Shown here in pieces: positions 1 to 8,452 of a DNA stretch of 64,000 nt (position 1 is its first letter; each line of letters opens with the position of its first letter). Where the stretch lies: assembly GCA_030644725.1 (NCBI GenBank), contig CP130629.1, forward strand, positions 2,210,795-2,274,794, written 5' to 3'. The position numbers and the translations under genes are program-made. Below the pieces are notes generated by a model, which worked only from the letters and a program-made list of their open reading frames with translations, searched no databases and had not been told where the DNA came from. This DNA is from Candidatus Electrothrix communis. Its GTDB lineage: Bacteria > Desulfobacterota > Desulfobulbia > Desulfobulbales > Desulfobulbaceae.

Positions 1-137
1 TTGATCTTCAGGTAGGTGCAGGTCTCGGGGTCCGAATGAACCTTCCCTTTGGACAGGTGCGGTTGGATGTGGCCTGCGCTGTCTCGGATGCTGATTACCC
101 CCTGCGCATTCATCTGACCATAGGCGCAGATCTGTAA
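1..137 (+). CDS. C-terminal end of an outer-membrane beta-barrel protein (partial)
   Basis: The frame starting at base 3 is open from the window edge to TAA at 135-137 and encodes about 44 residues. It has the alternating pattern of closing barrel strands (VRMNLPFGQVRLDVA, then YPLRIHLTIGADL) seen at the end of BamA/TamA/ShlB-type (Omp85) proteins. The bulk of the gene lies outside the window, so the family assignment is tentative. It converges on the YciO-like gene. Confidence 0.5.
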   Translation, partial: DLQVGAGLGVRMNLPFGQVRLDVACAVSDADYPLRIHLTIGADL

Positions 138-154
138 ACGGAACCACCTCTTTT

Positions 155-772
155 CTACAAAAAAGGTGTAATATCACCTTTGCCTTCACGAAGAATTTCC
201 GGCTGTTCGGAAATCAGAGAAATGACGGTTGACGGGTTGGGATACACCTCGCCACCATCAATAATCAAATCCACATCGTTTCCAAAGAGCTTTTCAACAT
301 CAAAAGCATCAACGACCGGCTCATCATGATCATCCCGCAGCGCACTGGTATTGAGCAGCGGATTACCGAACGCCTCAATCACGGCAAGACAGATGGGCGA
401 TTCCGGTACTCGGATACCAACCGTTTTCTGCTTGGTCAGCATAATTTTCGGTACCAACTTGGAGCCGGGCAGAACTAAGGTATAGGGGCCGGGCAGATGT
501 TTACGCATTAATCGATAGGCGGCATTGCCCACATGAGCATATTCACTGATATTCTTCAACGATGAGCACATGAAGGAGAAGGGTTTATGCTTGGGACGAC
601 TTTTAACCTGATGAATCCGCTTGACCGCTTTTTGATTAAAGATATCACAGCCGATACCGTACATAGTATCAGTGGGATAGCAGACAACCCCTCCTCTTCT
701 CAGCGTATCAAGCACGGTACTGATAAGACGGGGCTGGGGATTATCGGGATTGATCTCAATATGTTTCGCCAT
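155..772 (-). CDS. yciO: YciO/Sua5/YrdC-family protein (threonylcarbamoyl-AMP synthase fold)
   Basis: About 205 residues from the chosen start. The YPTDTMYGIGCD nucleotide-binding motif lies near residues 32-43, followed by KSRPKHKP, PGPYTLVL and the C-terminal REGKGD. The opening KHIEINPDNPQPRLI and overall length resemble E. coli YciO more than TsaC, although a KxR motif typical of active synthases is kept. The family binds ATP and carbonate in a double-stranded-RNA-binding-type fold; TsaC members make the threonylcarbamoyl-AMP used for tRNA t6A. The ATG at 772 is preferred to the one at 850 because homology starts there and GGGAG lies upstream. Confidence 0.8.
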   Translation of the reverse strand: MAKHIEINPDNPQPRLISTVLDTLRRGGVVCYPTDTMYGIGCDIFNQKAVKRIHQVKSRPKHKPFSFMCSSLKNISEYAHVGNAAYRLMRKHLPGPYTLVLPGSKLVPKIMLTKQKTVGIRVPESPICLAVIEAFGNPLLNTSALRDDHDEPVVDAFDVEKLFGNDVDLIIDGGEVYPNPSTVISLISEQPEILREGKGDITPFL

Positions 773-1353
773 GTTTTTCCAGAAACTCCCACCGAATAAA
801 GTAATCTTGCGTTCTTCAGGATCATCAAACAAGCCTGCATAATCCATCATGCCTAATCAAAAAAGAGCCGATTGTACCCGGAATCATGTCATCAGACAAG
901 CATCTTGCTCTGTTTCCCCCTTTTTTTGCGATACTCCACAGCCCTCTCCTGACGTTTCACGACACCCGGTGACTTATTTTGTCTTATTTTACCGCTTCCG
1001 CTCAAATTCTGCGATTTCCGCCGACGTCTTTCATCCGAGCATCTCTCCGTAACATCCATAACAACACAGGCGGCATGGTACGCCCAAACACTCTTCCAAA
1101 ATTAAGGAGAAGAATTCGACTTGTTTGAACCGATAAAATACCGTATAATTTTTTATATCTTTTTACTTTACTCGGCAAAAAATAATTGGTACGCATTCTG
1201 CAAAGAAAAAAGCTGTACATTTTACCTAGATCAGAAGGCCATTTTTTTTGTGTCGCAGAACGAACAATAACACCGTCTTCTTTATCGGTTAAGTATTTCT
1301 TACTGTTTCGTATGTAGCAAATCCGATCTCAACCTTACAACTCCTCTGTACAT
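773..1353. other. Long intergenic region between divergent genes
   Basis: About 580 bases between the YciO-like gene (minus) and the E2-like gene (plus). Only short spurious frames are visible. The part nearest the plus gene is AT-rich (around 1130-1320) and probably carries promoters for one or both genes, but no convincing -35/-10 pair or operator was found. Confidence 0.4.
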
Positions 1354-3744
1354 ATGGCCTCAGAAACAGATCAACTTGCGCGTGATTTCGAGGAAGTCAA
1401 TAAGCTCCTGACCAACTACCCGCAAATACAGGTGGTGCAAACCGAAGGAAACCCGCCTGCCACCTACGAGGTGGAATACCAACTCACTGGCCTGACACGC
1501 CAAGCAGACGGCAATATTGGCCAAACTTCCCGCCACCTGTTACGTATCAATCTCCCGTTTGGTTATCCCCATTTCCCTCCGACGGTCAAACCACTGACCC
1601 CTCTTTTTCACCCAGACATTGATCCAGATGCGGTTCGTATTGCTTCGTACTGGCAACAAAGCCCTTCACTGGCTAAGCTTGTACTCCATATGGGAGAGAT
1701 GATCTGTGCAAAGAACTATAATGTGGAAGAACCGTTCAATCAGGAAGCCGCAGACTGGTATAGCGAACATTCGAGCGAATTCCCTCTGGATGAAATCCAA
1801 CAAGACGAGGAAAATTTTGAGGTTGGCGATTTCCCTCTGGAAGAAGGCAGCGATCTTGGCCTGAGCTTGGAGATAGAGGATCCAAAAGAGAATACTGACG
1901 AGCAATTAGAAGAAATCCAACATCATATTGACAGGAATGAGGTCGTTACTGCCGGAAAACTCCTCACAGCTCTCTCCTTATCTTCTCCTGAAGCGAAACG
2001 CTTAGAAAAGATCGTTTCCTCTACTCTTGCCAAAAGAGATAAACTCTTCCAGGAACTAGAGGATCTGGAAAACGAGGACCAGTTCACTGAAGCCTATGAA
2101 GTTTTTAAAAATATACAAGCAATTGCTATAGACACACCTGCTCTGTCCGATGTAGGACAACGTTTACAGCAATCCCAAGCTATGCTGGATGCCTTTTCCC
2201 AGCCCACCCCAACAGCAAATAAGCAGCCTCCCCCGCCACCAACAAAGGACAAGGGGGACACAAAAAAGAAAAAAACAGCAGAAAAAACTCCTAAAAAGAC
2301 CAAAGAAAAAGCCCCGAGAAAACAAAGGTCCAGCAGACCTCCGATTGATATCCCCCTTAAACCGATCTTGACAGGGCTCGTCCTGCTGGCAGCAGTAGGC
2401 GGTTGTACTCTCTTGTACACCAATGATATGGATAAAGTGATAGAGGCGGAACGCAATTGGATTGAGATCAAGTACCGACCCAGCACGACTCCTGACCAGT
2501 TCAAACAAAAAAGAATCCAGGCAGAAAAGCTTCTGGTCAGCCTGAGGTCTGTTTATGTTCCAGGTATTGGAAAAAAGGTGTTGGAAACAGAGATACACAA
2601 CTATCTCAACTCTCCTGATTTCGAGAAAGGAGAAACCGGTGATGTGGAATACAAAGGAAGCCCTCTCCCGGCACCGGTCATAAAAAAACTCGAACCTATT
2701 GACAATATAACAGATAAAGCTGACAGTGCTGCCCGAAAGGAAAAATTTACAGATGCCCTAATCTTGTATCAGGAGGCGCTTTCTCTCGCTGAAACTGCAA
2801 AACCTGGAGCTTTGGAACCGCACGCTAAAATAACAAACCCGGAACTGGACAAACGGATCCAGGTAATTCAGAAAAAAATTAATGCGTTCCAAGCACAAGC
2901 AGGACAGAAAAAGAAGTTCAAGGAACGCAACGAGGCTGAAAAAAGATATCAAGAGGTTATAGCTTTCTTTCAAAAATTGAAAAAAAATAAAAGCAATCCC
3001 TCAGACCCACAAGATATGAATGTTACCGGTGATCAGTGGGGCGAATGTGCTAAAAAATTACATAATGCCGAAAAGCTGCTCGATGAATACCCAGAAATCA
3101 ACTCACCGGAACGACAGGAGGAGCTACGAACCCTTCTCGCCTATTCACGTCTCTACCAAGAACTTGAAATGGCACGTCAAGCCTATGAAGAAGGAGCGTT
3201 TGAGACGGCAATAAACGAGTACAAAAATGCTCTGCACCTGCTGAAAAAGGAGCGCACGGCTCTCGACGCAATATATAACGATGCCGTTCTTAAGGTGGGA
3301 CAAACCGTTGTTATGCTGAACGTCAGCCTCAAAATGAGAGAAGCGGTTGAAGCGGAAAACCAAAACAATTTAAGCAGCTCCGTAAGGCATTACAAGGAGA
3401 TCTTACGCATCATCCGCACCTCTAAAGTGGACAGAGGTGATAATCTCAAAAAAATAGAGCAATACATCCACTCCAAGATTCAAGAGCAAAGCCTTGCGGC
3501 GGCAAAGAGTAGCAATCAGGAATGGTGGAAAAAGAACTATGAGAGAATCTTCAAAAAGAATTTCCCCTCTTCCCGCAATGCACCGCTAAGTAACCCAAAA
3601 ATTTATTTTATAAAGGTCCAAAATGGTCGTTTGCTGTACACTATACGATGCACGGAGAAGAAAGGCATTAAACTGACCTTAGAACTGAACTACCAATATG
3701 ACATGGGAACAGGCAAGTGGAGTCCTTACCACGGAAAATTATGA
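1354..3744 (+). CDS. Membrane protein with N-terminal catalytically dead E2 (UBC)-like domain and C-terminal helical/TPR-like region
   Basis: 796 residues. Residues about 10-145 match the ubiquitin-conjugating (E2) fold: FGYPHFPPTVKPLTPLFHPD at 69-88 corresponds to the E2 signature (YPF-PP-V-F-TP-FHPN), then LAKLVLHMGEMIC and EEPFNQEAADWY follow the order of the E2 C-terminal helices. The position of the active cysteine is occupied by Ile/Ala (VRIASYW, 94-100), so it resembles a non-catalytic UEV. An acidic stretch, repeat helices, a Pro/Lys-rich linker (about 280-330) and one transmembrane segment (about 336-356) follow. The distal part (360-796) is Lys/Glu-rich helical, with TPR-like units (ARQAYEEGAFETAINEYKNA). 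Function unknown. No clear Shine-Dalgarno precedes ATG 1354. Its 3' end overlaps the convergent CooJ-like gene by 6 bases. Confidence 0.75.
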   Translation: MASETDQLARDFEEVNKLLTNYPQIQVVQTEGNPPATYEVEYQLTGLTRQADGNIGQTSRHLLRINLPFGYPHFPPTVKPLTPLFHPDIDPDAVRIASYWQQSPSLAKLVLHMGEMICAKNYNVEEPFNQEAADWYSEHSSEFPLDEIQQDEENFEVGDFPLEEGSDLGLSLEIEDPKENTDEQLEEIQHHIDRNEVVTAGKLLTALSLSSPEAKRLEKIVSSTLAKRDKLFQELEDLENEDQFTEAYEVFKNIQAIAIDTPALSDVGQRLQQSQAMLDAFSQPTPTANKQPPPPPTKDKGDTKKKKTAEKTPKKTKEKAPRKQRSSRPPIDIPLKPILTGLVLLAAVGGCTLLYTNDMDKVIEAERNWIEIKYRPSTTPDQFKQKRIQAEKLLVSLRSVYVPGIGKKVLETEIHNYLNSPDFEKGETGDVEYKGSPLPAPVIKKLEPIDNITDKADSAARKEKFTDALILYQEALSLAETAKPGALEPHAKITNPELDKRIQVIQKKINAFQAQAGQKKKFKERNEAEKRYQEVIAFFQKLKKNKSNPSDPQDMNVTGDQWGECAKKLHNAEKLLDEYPEINSPERQEELRTLLAYSRLYQELEMARQAYEEGAFETAINEYKNALHLLKKERTALDAIYNDAVLKVGQTVVMLNVSLKMREAVEAENQNNLSSSVRHYKEILRIIRTSKVDRGDNLKKIEQYIHSKIQEQSLAAAKSSNQEWWKKNYERIFKKNFPSSRNAPLSNPKIYFIKVQNGRLLYTIRCTEKKGIKLTLELNYQYDMGTGKWSPYHGKL

Positions 3745-4047
3745 GTGGTGGTGGTGGCCGCCATCGTCAGAATCATGAGTATGTCCGTGCTTATGATTGT
3801 GCTCATGATTATGCTCATGTTTGCCCTGACCGCCTGGTGCTTCAAGAGGTCCGCCTGCCTTGTTCAGGGCCTCTTCAAGATAGCTTTGCGCCTTTTGCAA
3901 GGACTGGACAGCATCACGAAGCAACTGAGCCACCTCAGGAGAATCAGCTGTCAACTTTTTCGCCCATTGTGCAAATTCTCCGCCATGCCCCTGATTATGA
4001 TTAATCCAGTGCGGCAGCATTACTCGTAATTTATCAATATCGTTCAT
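3739..4047 (-). CDS. cooJ: CooJ-like histidine-rich nickel-binding protein
   Basis: 102 residues. Residues 13-21 read HWINHNQGH, which fits the H(W/F)X2HX3H motif described for CooJ-family nickel proteins. The C-terminus (about 75-102) is a His-rich tail with alternating His, Asp and Asn, ending in HHHHS, typical of metal storage or delivery proteins such as CooJ and HypB. A predicted helical middle (SPEVAQLLRDAVQSLQKAQS) could dimerise. GAGGAG precedes ATG 4047. It follows cooT by 40 bases, and the two nickel-binding types together support a role in nickel handling for CO dehydrogenase or another Ni enzyme not in this window. The name rests on motif and context. Confidence 0.6.
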   Translation of the reverse strand: MNDIDKLRVMLPHWINHNQGHGGEFAQWAKKLTADSPEVAQLLRDAVQSLQKAQSYLEEALNKAGGPLEAPGGQGKHEHNHEHNHKHGHTHDSDDGGHHHHS

Positions 4048-4087
4048 TGCAGACTCCTCGGCCTCCTTTTAGGTTATTTTTAAATCT

Positions 4088-4306
4088 TCAAATCTTCCCT
4101 GAGCTTTTATCGGAGGGGTTTGATGCCAGCACCACGGAACCTCCGATAAAATCAATGCTCTTAATAGAGGCATTGTCGATCGTCATGGGCTCTTCAAAAT
4201 AGGTACGGAGGACAACCCCCTGTTCAGTAACCTCCAGGCCCGTGATAGCTTCCATCAGGGTCTCCTGCTTTCCTTCTCGCTCCATCACCACATTCAACTG
4301 ACACAT
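4088..4306 (-). CDS. cooT: CooT-family small nickel-binding protein
   Basis: 72 residues starting MCQLNVV. The Cys at position 2 is the hallmark and nickel ligand of the CooT family (PF10133), whose members are 60-75-residue small beta proteins forming dimers. The body (EAITGLEVTEQGVVLRTYF, then IKSIDFIGGSVVL) fits this fold. It lies between kdsD and the cooJ-like gene on the same strand. CooT takes part in nickel insertion into CO dehydrogenase in Rhodospirillum rubrum; no cooS or cooC is present here, so the client is unknown. Confidence 0.75.
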   Translation of the reverse strand: MCQLNVVMEREGKQETLMEAITGLEVTEQGVVLRTYFEEPMTIDNASIKSIDFIGGSVVLASNPSDKSSGKI

Positions 4307-4399
4307 CTTCTCGCTCGTTTCTTGTTTTTTATTGGTTAGAATTCAACAAAGAAATACCTTACACCGTGCCCCTACCGGTTTCGGCAATAAACAGGGGGA

Positions 4400-5407
4400 T
4401 CAAATCAGAAAACGAAACTCGCCTTTACCCAACAAGTCGTGAAGATGAAGAATCCCCTCCACCTTATTACCTTCGCCAACCACTGCCAGGACGGTAATAT
4501 CCTTACCCTGCATGAGGCTGAGGGCGTCAGCGGCCATGAGATCGCCGGAAATGGTAATGGGATGCGGGGTCATCACCTCGGTTATCTGCTTCCTGCCCTC
4601 ACCGGATCCATCAAACTCGCCAGATCCTCCGCCCAGCCATCTTTCCTCAAGCAAATGGCGTCTTAGATCACCATCAGTAATAATTCCGCAGAGTTTACTG
4701 GAGCCCTCAGCCACCAATACCGCCCCTATATTCTTCTTGTTCAGCTCGGCCACAGCCAGTTCCAAAGTCTCTTCTTGCCTGATCAAAGGAACCTTATCAC
4801 CGGTCAGCATGACCTCCCGCACAGCGACTTTTAATCGCTCTCCCAAGCTCCCGCCGGGATGATTTCTGCGAAAATCTTCTTCCCGAAACCGCTTACGCCG
4901 AAGAAGAGCAACAGCCAAGGCATCCCCAAGGGCAAGGGTAGCGGTTGTTGAGGTGGTCGGAGCAAGACCGAGCGGGCAGGCTTCCCGAGGCACCGAAACG
5001 TTTAGGGTGACCGCAGCAGCATGAGCAAGGGTGGAATGACTATTCCCGGTCATGGCGATGATCTGCACCGCACGATTTTTCAGGCTTTCCAGTAATAAAT
5101 TCAGCTCAGATGTTTCACCAGAGTACGAAATTGCCAAAACAATATCAGTGGAACTAACCATGCCCAAATCCCCATGCATAGCCTCCACCGGATGGAGAAA
5201 AAATGACGGGGTGCCGGTTGAATTGAGGGTGGCGGAAATTTTCTGACCCACCAGCCCGGACTTGCCAATCCCACTGATCACCAGCCGACTCGGGCAGGCC
5301 ATAATCAAATCCACAGCCTGAACAAACTCTTCGCCCAATGCATCTCGGACAGCGGTAATCCCCTCGGCCTCCAGTGTTAGCACTTCCTGTGCCTGTTCCA
5401 GGGTCAT
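4400..5407 (-). CDS. kdsD: Arabinose-5-phosphate isomerase, KpsF/GutQ/KdsD family
   Basis: 335 residues, close to E. coli KdsD (328). It interconverts ribulose-5-phosphate and arabinose-5-phosphate, the first committed step to KDO for lipopolysaccharide. An N-terminal SIS domain carries GIGKSG (about 46-51), PVEAMHGDLGM and SYSGETSE. Two CBS domains follow (about 205-265 and 275-335), with REVMLTGDKVP and TEVMTPHPITI. A Gly/Ser-rich insertion (GGGSGEFDGSGEG) links the CBS modules and is unusual. The start overlaps the stop of acuI by 4 bases (ATGA), so the two are translationally coupled. Confidence 0.92.
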   Translation of the reverse strand: MTLEQAQEVLTLEAEGITAVRDALGEEFVQAVDLIMACPSRLVISGIGKSGLVGQKISATLNSTGTPSFFLHPVEAMHGDLGMVSSTDIVLAISYSGETSELNLLLESLKNRAVQIIAMTGNSHSTLAHAAAVTLNVSVPREACPLGLAPTTSTTATLALGDALAVALLRRKRFREEDFRRNHPGGSLGERLKVAVREVMLTGDKVPLIRQEETLELAVAELNKKNIGAVLVAEGSSKLCGIITDGDLRRHLLEERWLGGGSGEFDGSGEGRKQITEVMTPHPITISGDLMAADALSLMQGKDITVLAVVGEGNKVEGILHLHDLLGKGEFRFLI

Positions 5408-6414
5408 TCTGCTATTCCTCCGAGATCAACCACAATTCGACCTGTTGTTTTGCCAGCAAGCATGGCCTCAATATATTGATCCAGCTGCTCAAGAGAAATA
5501 CGGGTGGTCAGTCCGTCCAGCATGCTCAGACGCCAACCATCGGCAAGGTCCTGCCAGATCTCTTCTCTGCGCACCATAGGACAGCTGGCGGAATCAATCC
5601 CGACCAAGCAGACTCCTCGCAGAATAAAAGGATAAACTGTCAGCGGGAGATCACCCGAGGCGGCATTACCGCAACAGGCCACAGCCCCTCCATATCGAGT
5701 TGCTTTCACAGCACCGGCCAAGAGCTCGCCACCGACCGTATCAACCACACCGGCCCACCGTTCTCTCAATAAAGCTGCACCGGCACGACCGGTAGCCTGT
5801 TTTCTCGTAAGAACCTTTACAGCGCCCAATGCCTTTAAAAAGGCATGTTCACTTTCCTTGCCGGTTACTGCTGTAACCTGAAAACCAAGCTTACCCAGCA
5901 GAGCAACAGCTGTGGAACCGACACCGCCGGTTGCACCGGTCACCAATACAGGCCCCTGATCCGGGCGAACGCCCAAGGAAATCAAACGTTCCACGCATTG
6001 GGCTGCGGTAAAACCGGCTGTGCCAATCTGCATGGCCTCGTACAAAGACAGCCCAGCGGGTTTGGACAACACCCAGTCACTGGGAACAGAGATATATTCA
6101 GCAAATCCGCCCGAGGTATTCATACCGAGATCATACCCCATACAGATGACCTCATCTCCCTCGCTAAACTGATTAGTTGCCGAGGCAGCCACCACCCCTG
6201 CGGCATCAATACCCGGCGTATGCGGATAGGCCTTTGTCACCCCGTGATTGCCGCTGGCAGACAGGGCGTCTTTATAATTCAGGGATGAAAAACAAACTCG
6301 AATGAGTACCTCACCAGGTGGAAGCTCAGCAACCGTGCGTTCCTCCAGGGTGCGATGAAATTGCTGCTCTTCATCTTCACGAACCACCAAGGCCTTAAAT
6401 TTTTTCTGTTCCAT
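5404..6414 (-). CDS. acuI: Acryloyl-CoA reductase / quinone oxidoreductase, YhdH/YhfP (AcuI) family
   Basis: 336 residues from the ATG at 6414, which has AAGGAA seven bases upstream; an in-frame ATG at 6453 overlaps the birA stop but has a weaker site and adds 13 residues without homology. It is a medium-chain, zinc-independent reductase: GroES-like part with SSLNYKDAL and PHTPGIDAAG, Rossmann motif GATGGVGSTAVAL, and GIDSASCPMVRR, characteristic of AcuI/YhdH, which reduce acryloyl-CoA to propionyl-CoA with NADPH. It lies between birA and kdsD in one operon. The true substrate in this organism is not shown by the sequence. Confidence 0.85.
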   Translation of the reverse strand: MEQKKFKALVVREDEEQQFHRTLEERTVAELPPGEVLIRVCFSSLNYKDALSASGNHGVTKAYPHTPGIDAAGVVAASATNQFSEGDEVICMGYDLGMNTSGGFAEYISVPSDWVLSKPAGLSLYEAMQIGTAGFTAAQCVERLISLGVRPDQGPVLVTGATGGVGSTAVALLGKLGFQVTAVTGKESEHAFLKALGAVKVLTRKQATGRAGAALLRERWAGVVDTVGGELLAGAVKATRYGGAVACCGNAASGDLPLTVYPFILRGVCLVGIDSASCPMVRREEIWQDLADGWRLSMLDGLTTRISLEQLDQYIEAMLAGKTTGRIVVDLGGIAE

Positions 6415-6449
6415 AGATATATTCCTTATCTCTTTCGCCTCTTCTTCAC

Positions 6450-7226
6450 TCATGATACCGGCCTGACAGGATTCAAGTCACCGGCTGTTACCCGATGCTC
6501 AATCCCTTGGCAATCAAGTATAATATATTGTCCGTCCTCGGCAAGGCCTATCCCGGTTGCCGGGATTTCTTTGTCATGCCGAACATAGTGCAACTGCCTG
6601 CCTCGGAGATAATCAAATGCACGCCACTGGGCGAGCAACTGCTCCCTATCTTCACCCAGTCGCTCACTGGCCCTGTGCAACGCCTTGACAAGCAAAGGAA
6701 GCAAGGTGTCCACCTGCGGACAAGAAGTAGGCCCGGTAGAATCAACAGAATCAATAGAGCAAGCAGCCAGGGAAATGCTTTTTCGACGCAGTTCCGATGA
6801 AAACTGTTCCGGCGTTGTGGTCACATTGAGCCCAACCCCGATAACAACAAAGTCCGCCCGTCCTCTCCGAATGGGTCCTGATTCTGTGAGGATCCCGGCA
6901 AGCTTTCGCTCGTGGAGATAGAGATCATTGGGCCACTTCATCATGACAGGCACGGCAGCGATTTCCCGGATACTCGCACAGAGGCATGTCCCGGCAGCCA
7001 GAGTGATGAGCGGCAGAACGCTGACATCAAGCGCAGGACGAAGAATCAAGGAAAAATAAAGACCTCCGGCAGGGGACTCGAATTGTCGTCCGCCTCGCCC
7101 CCTCCCGCCGGTCTGCCTATCCGCATGAATGACAGTGCCATGTTCCGCACCCTGTTCCGCCATGTTAACGGCAAGGGTATTGGTGGAATCAATGGTCGGA
7201 AAATAATGATAAAGATGTTCCAGCAT
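6450..7226 (-). CDS. birA: Biotin-[acetyl-CoA-carboxylase] ligase
   Basis: 258 residues. It activates biotin as biotinyl-AMP and transfers it to a carrier lysine. The biotin/ATP loop GGRGRGGRQF is near residues 40-49 (GRGRxGR, with Phe where Trp is common), followed by KWPNDLYL and the lysine of KLAGIL; the C-terminal SH3-like part is present (ITPATGIGLAEDGQY region). There is no N-terminal helix-turn-helix, so it is a monofunctional enzyme without the repressor role of E. coli BirA. It is first in the birA-acuI-kdsD-cooT-cooJ run. Confidence 0.9.
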   Translation of the reverse strand: MLEHLYHYFPTIDSTNTLAVNMAEQGAEHGTVIHADRQTGGRGRGGRQFESPAGGLYFSLILRPALDVSVLPLITLAAGTCLCASIREIAAVPVMMKWPNDLYLHERKLAGILTESGPIRRGRADFVVIGVGLNVTTTPEQFSSELRRKSISLAACSIDSVDSTGPTSCPQVDTLLPLLVKALHRASERLGEDREQLLAQWRAFDYLRGRQLHYVRHDKEIPATGIGLAEDGQYIILDCQGIEHRVTAGDLNPVRPVS

Positions 7227-7534
7227 AACCGACTTTTTCGTTTCCCTTCTGCGTCATCCTCAACCTTGGCGGATAAAATTCATCCTGTCATAGTACTTGA
7301 TTTCAATGGATTGCGTAACACAAAAAAGCAAACAGAGCAAGCCGACAATTCTTCTCCTCTCACCCAGGACCTCTACCGCCTTTTCCTCTTGACTTTTTAG
7401 GGAAGAAAGATAAAAAGAAGGTTACTCTGCATGAGTTTAATTCAACCTACCGGTTGTGTATTCATATTAAGAATGAAAACTACGAAAAAGAGTTCGCGTT
7501 GACGCCTACTCCAACATACAGGAACTGAAAAATT
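7227..7534. other. Intergenic region between birA and ssb (divergent)
   Basis: About 308 bases. It should hold promoters for the minus-strand birA operon and for ssb. An AT-rich stretch lies at about 7400-7530. No clear operator, riboswitch or small gene is visible. Confidence 0.35.
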
Positions 7535-8032
7535 ATGTTAAATAAAGCGATGTTGATAGGCAACCTCGGAGCTGATCCCGAACTGCGGTACACCCAAAGC
7601 GGGGTAGCAGTGGCAAGCTTTAATGTCGCCACGACCAGACGCTGGAAAGACAGAGAAGGCCAACAACAGGAAGAAACAGAATGGCATAAAATCGTTGCCT
7701 GGCAACGTCTCGGAGAAATCTGCAACGAATACCTCCATAAAGGGTCAAAAGTCTATGTGGAAGGGAGACTCCAGACCAGAAAATGGCAAGACCAGAGCGG
7801 TAATGATCGCTACACAACAGAAATTATTGCCTCGGATGTACAATTTCTTACCCCGCGTGGCGAAGGAGGGGGAGGTTATAGCGGTGGTGGCGGTGGCGGA
7901 GGAGGATACGATCCAGGTCCTGCTGGCGGTGGCAGCAGCAATCCTCCAGCAGGCTCAGGCTATGACGACTTTGCTGGCGGCCAATCCAGCGGTCAGGCAG
8001 GCGGAGGTACCGGGAGCGACGTTCCGTTCTAA
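7535..8032 (+). CDS. ssb: Single-stranded DNA-binding protein
   Basis: 165 residues. The N-terminal OB fold (1-108) starts [16 protein letters not shown] and contains [19 protein letters not shown] and [13 protein letters not shown] long Gly-rich linker (about 113-155) leads to the acidic tip GSDVPF, the Phe-ending motif that recruits repair and replication proteins. The linker is glycine-heavier than in E. coli SSB. It stands alone, followed by a strong terminator. Confidence 0.95.
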   Translation: MLNKAMLIGNLGADPELRYTQSGVAVASFNVATTRRWKDREGQQQEETEWHKIVAWQRLGEICNEYLHKGSKVYVEGRLQTRKWQDQSGNDRYTTEIIASDVQFLTPRGEGGGGYSGGGGGGGGYDPGPAGGGSSNPPAGSGYDDFAGGQSSGQAGGGTGSDVPF

Positions 8033-8063
8033 ACGGGTACGTCTCTGTCTCCTCTGCCTCAAG

Positions 8064-8102
8064 GGCGAAGAGTCTTCTGCGGCTCTTCGCCATTTTTATT
8101 TT
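8064..8102 (+). terminator. Rho-independent terminator after ssb
   Basis: GGCGAAGAG (8064-8072) pairs perfectly with CTCTTCGCC (8083-8091) around a 10-base loop and is followed by ATTTTTATTTT. It begins 31 bases after the ssb stop. Confidence 0.85.
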
Positions 8103-8299
8103 CTCCGTCTTGAGATGACTTGGAATGGATGGCTTGAAATAAAGTTTTGCTCCCCTCCTCCAGTACACCGGGCAGTAACCTGTAATAATCACCTTTTATT
8201 CGAATACTCATTAACGGCATAGCCTATCTTCCAACCCGAGACCTGAAATCCAGAGAGGACCTTTTCCCAACCGGCCCCTACGTAACCTAAAAAATTTCA

Positions 8300-8328
8300 T
8301 TGGACAAATTCCATTTTGTTCTTATTTT
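8300..8328 (+). promoter_or_regulatory. Possible sigma-70 promoter upstream of dnaJ-like gene
   Basis: TTGGAC (8300-8305) and TATTTT (8323-8328) are 17 bases apart in the 350-base region between the ssb terminator and the DnaJ gene. Each box is imperfect. The rest of 8103-8452 shows nothing else assignable. Confidence 0.3.
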
Positions 8329-8452
8329 TTCTTTGGAATTGGAAAAAACGTCTCAGAACTCGGAACATCAGTTCATAACAGCTTCTTCTTTCATTCTTTA
8401 ATCATAACTACACCTTAATGGATACTGAGAAGCCTGAAAAATAACAAAGCAT

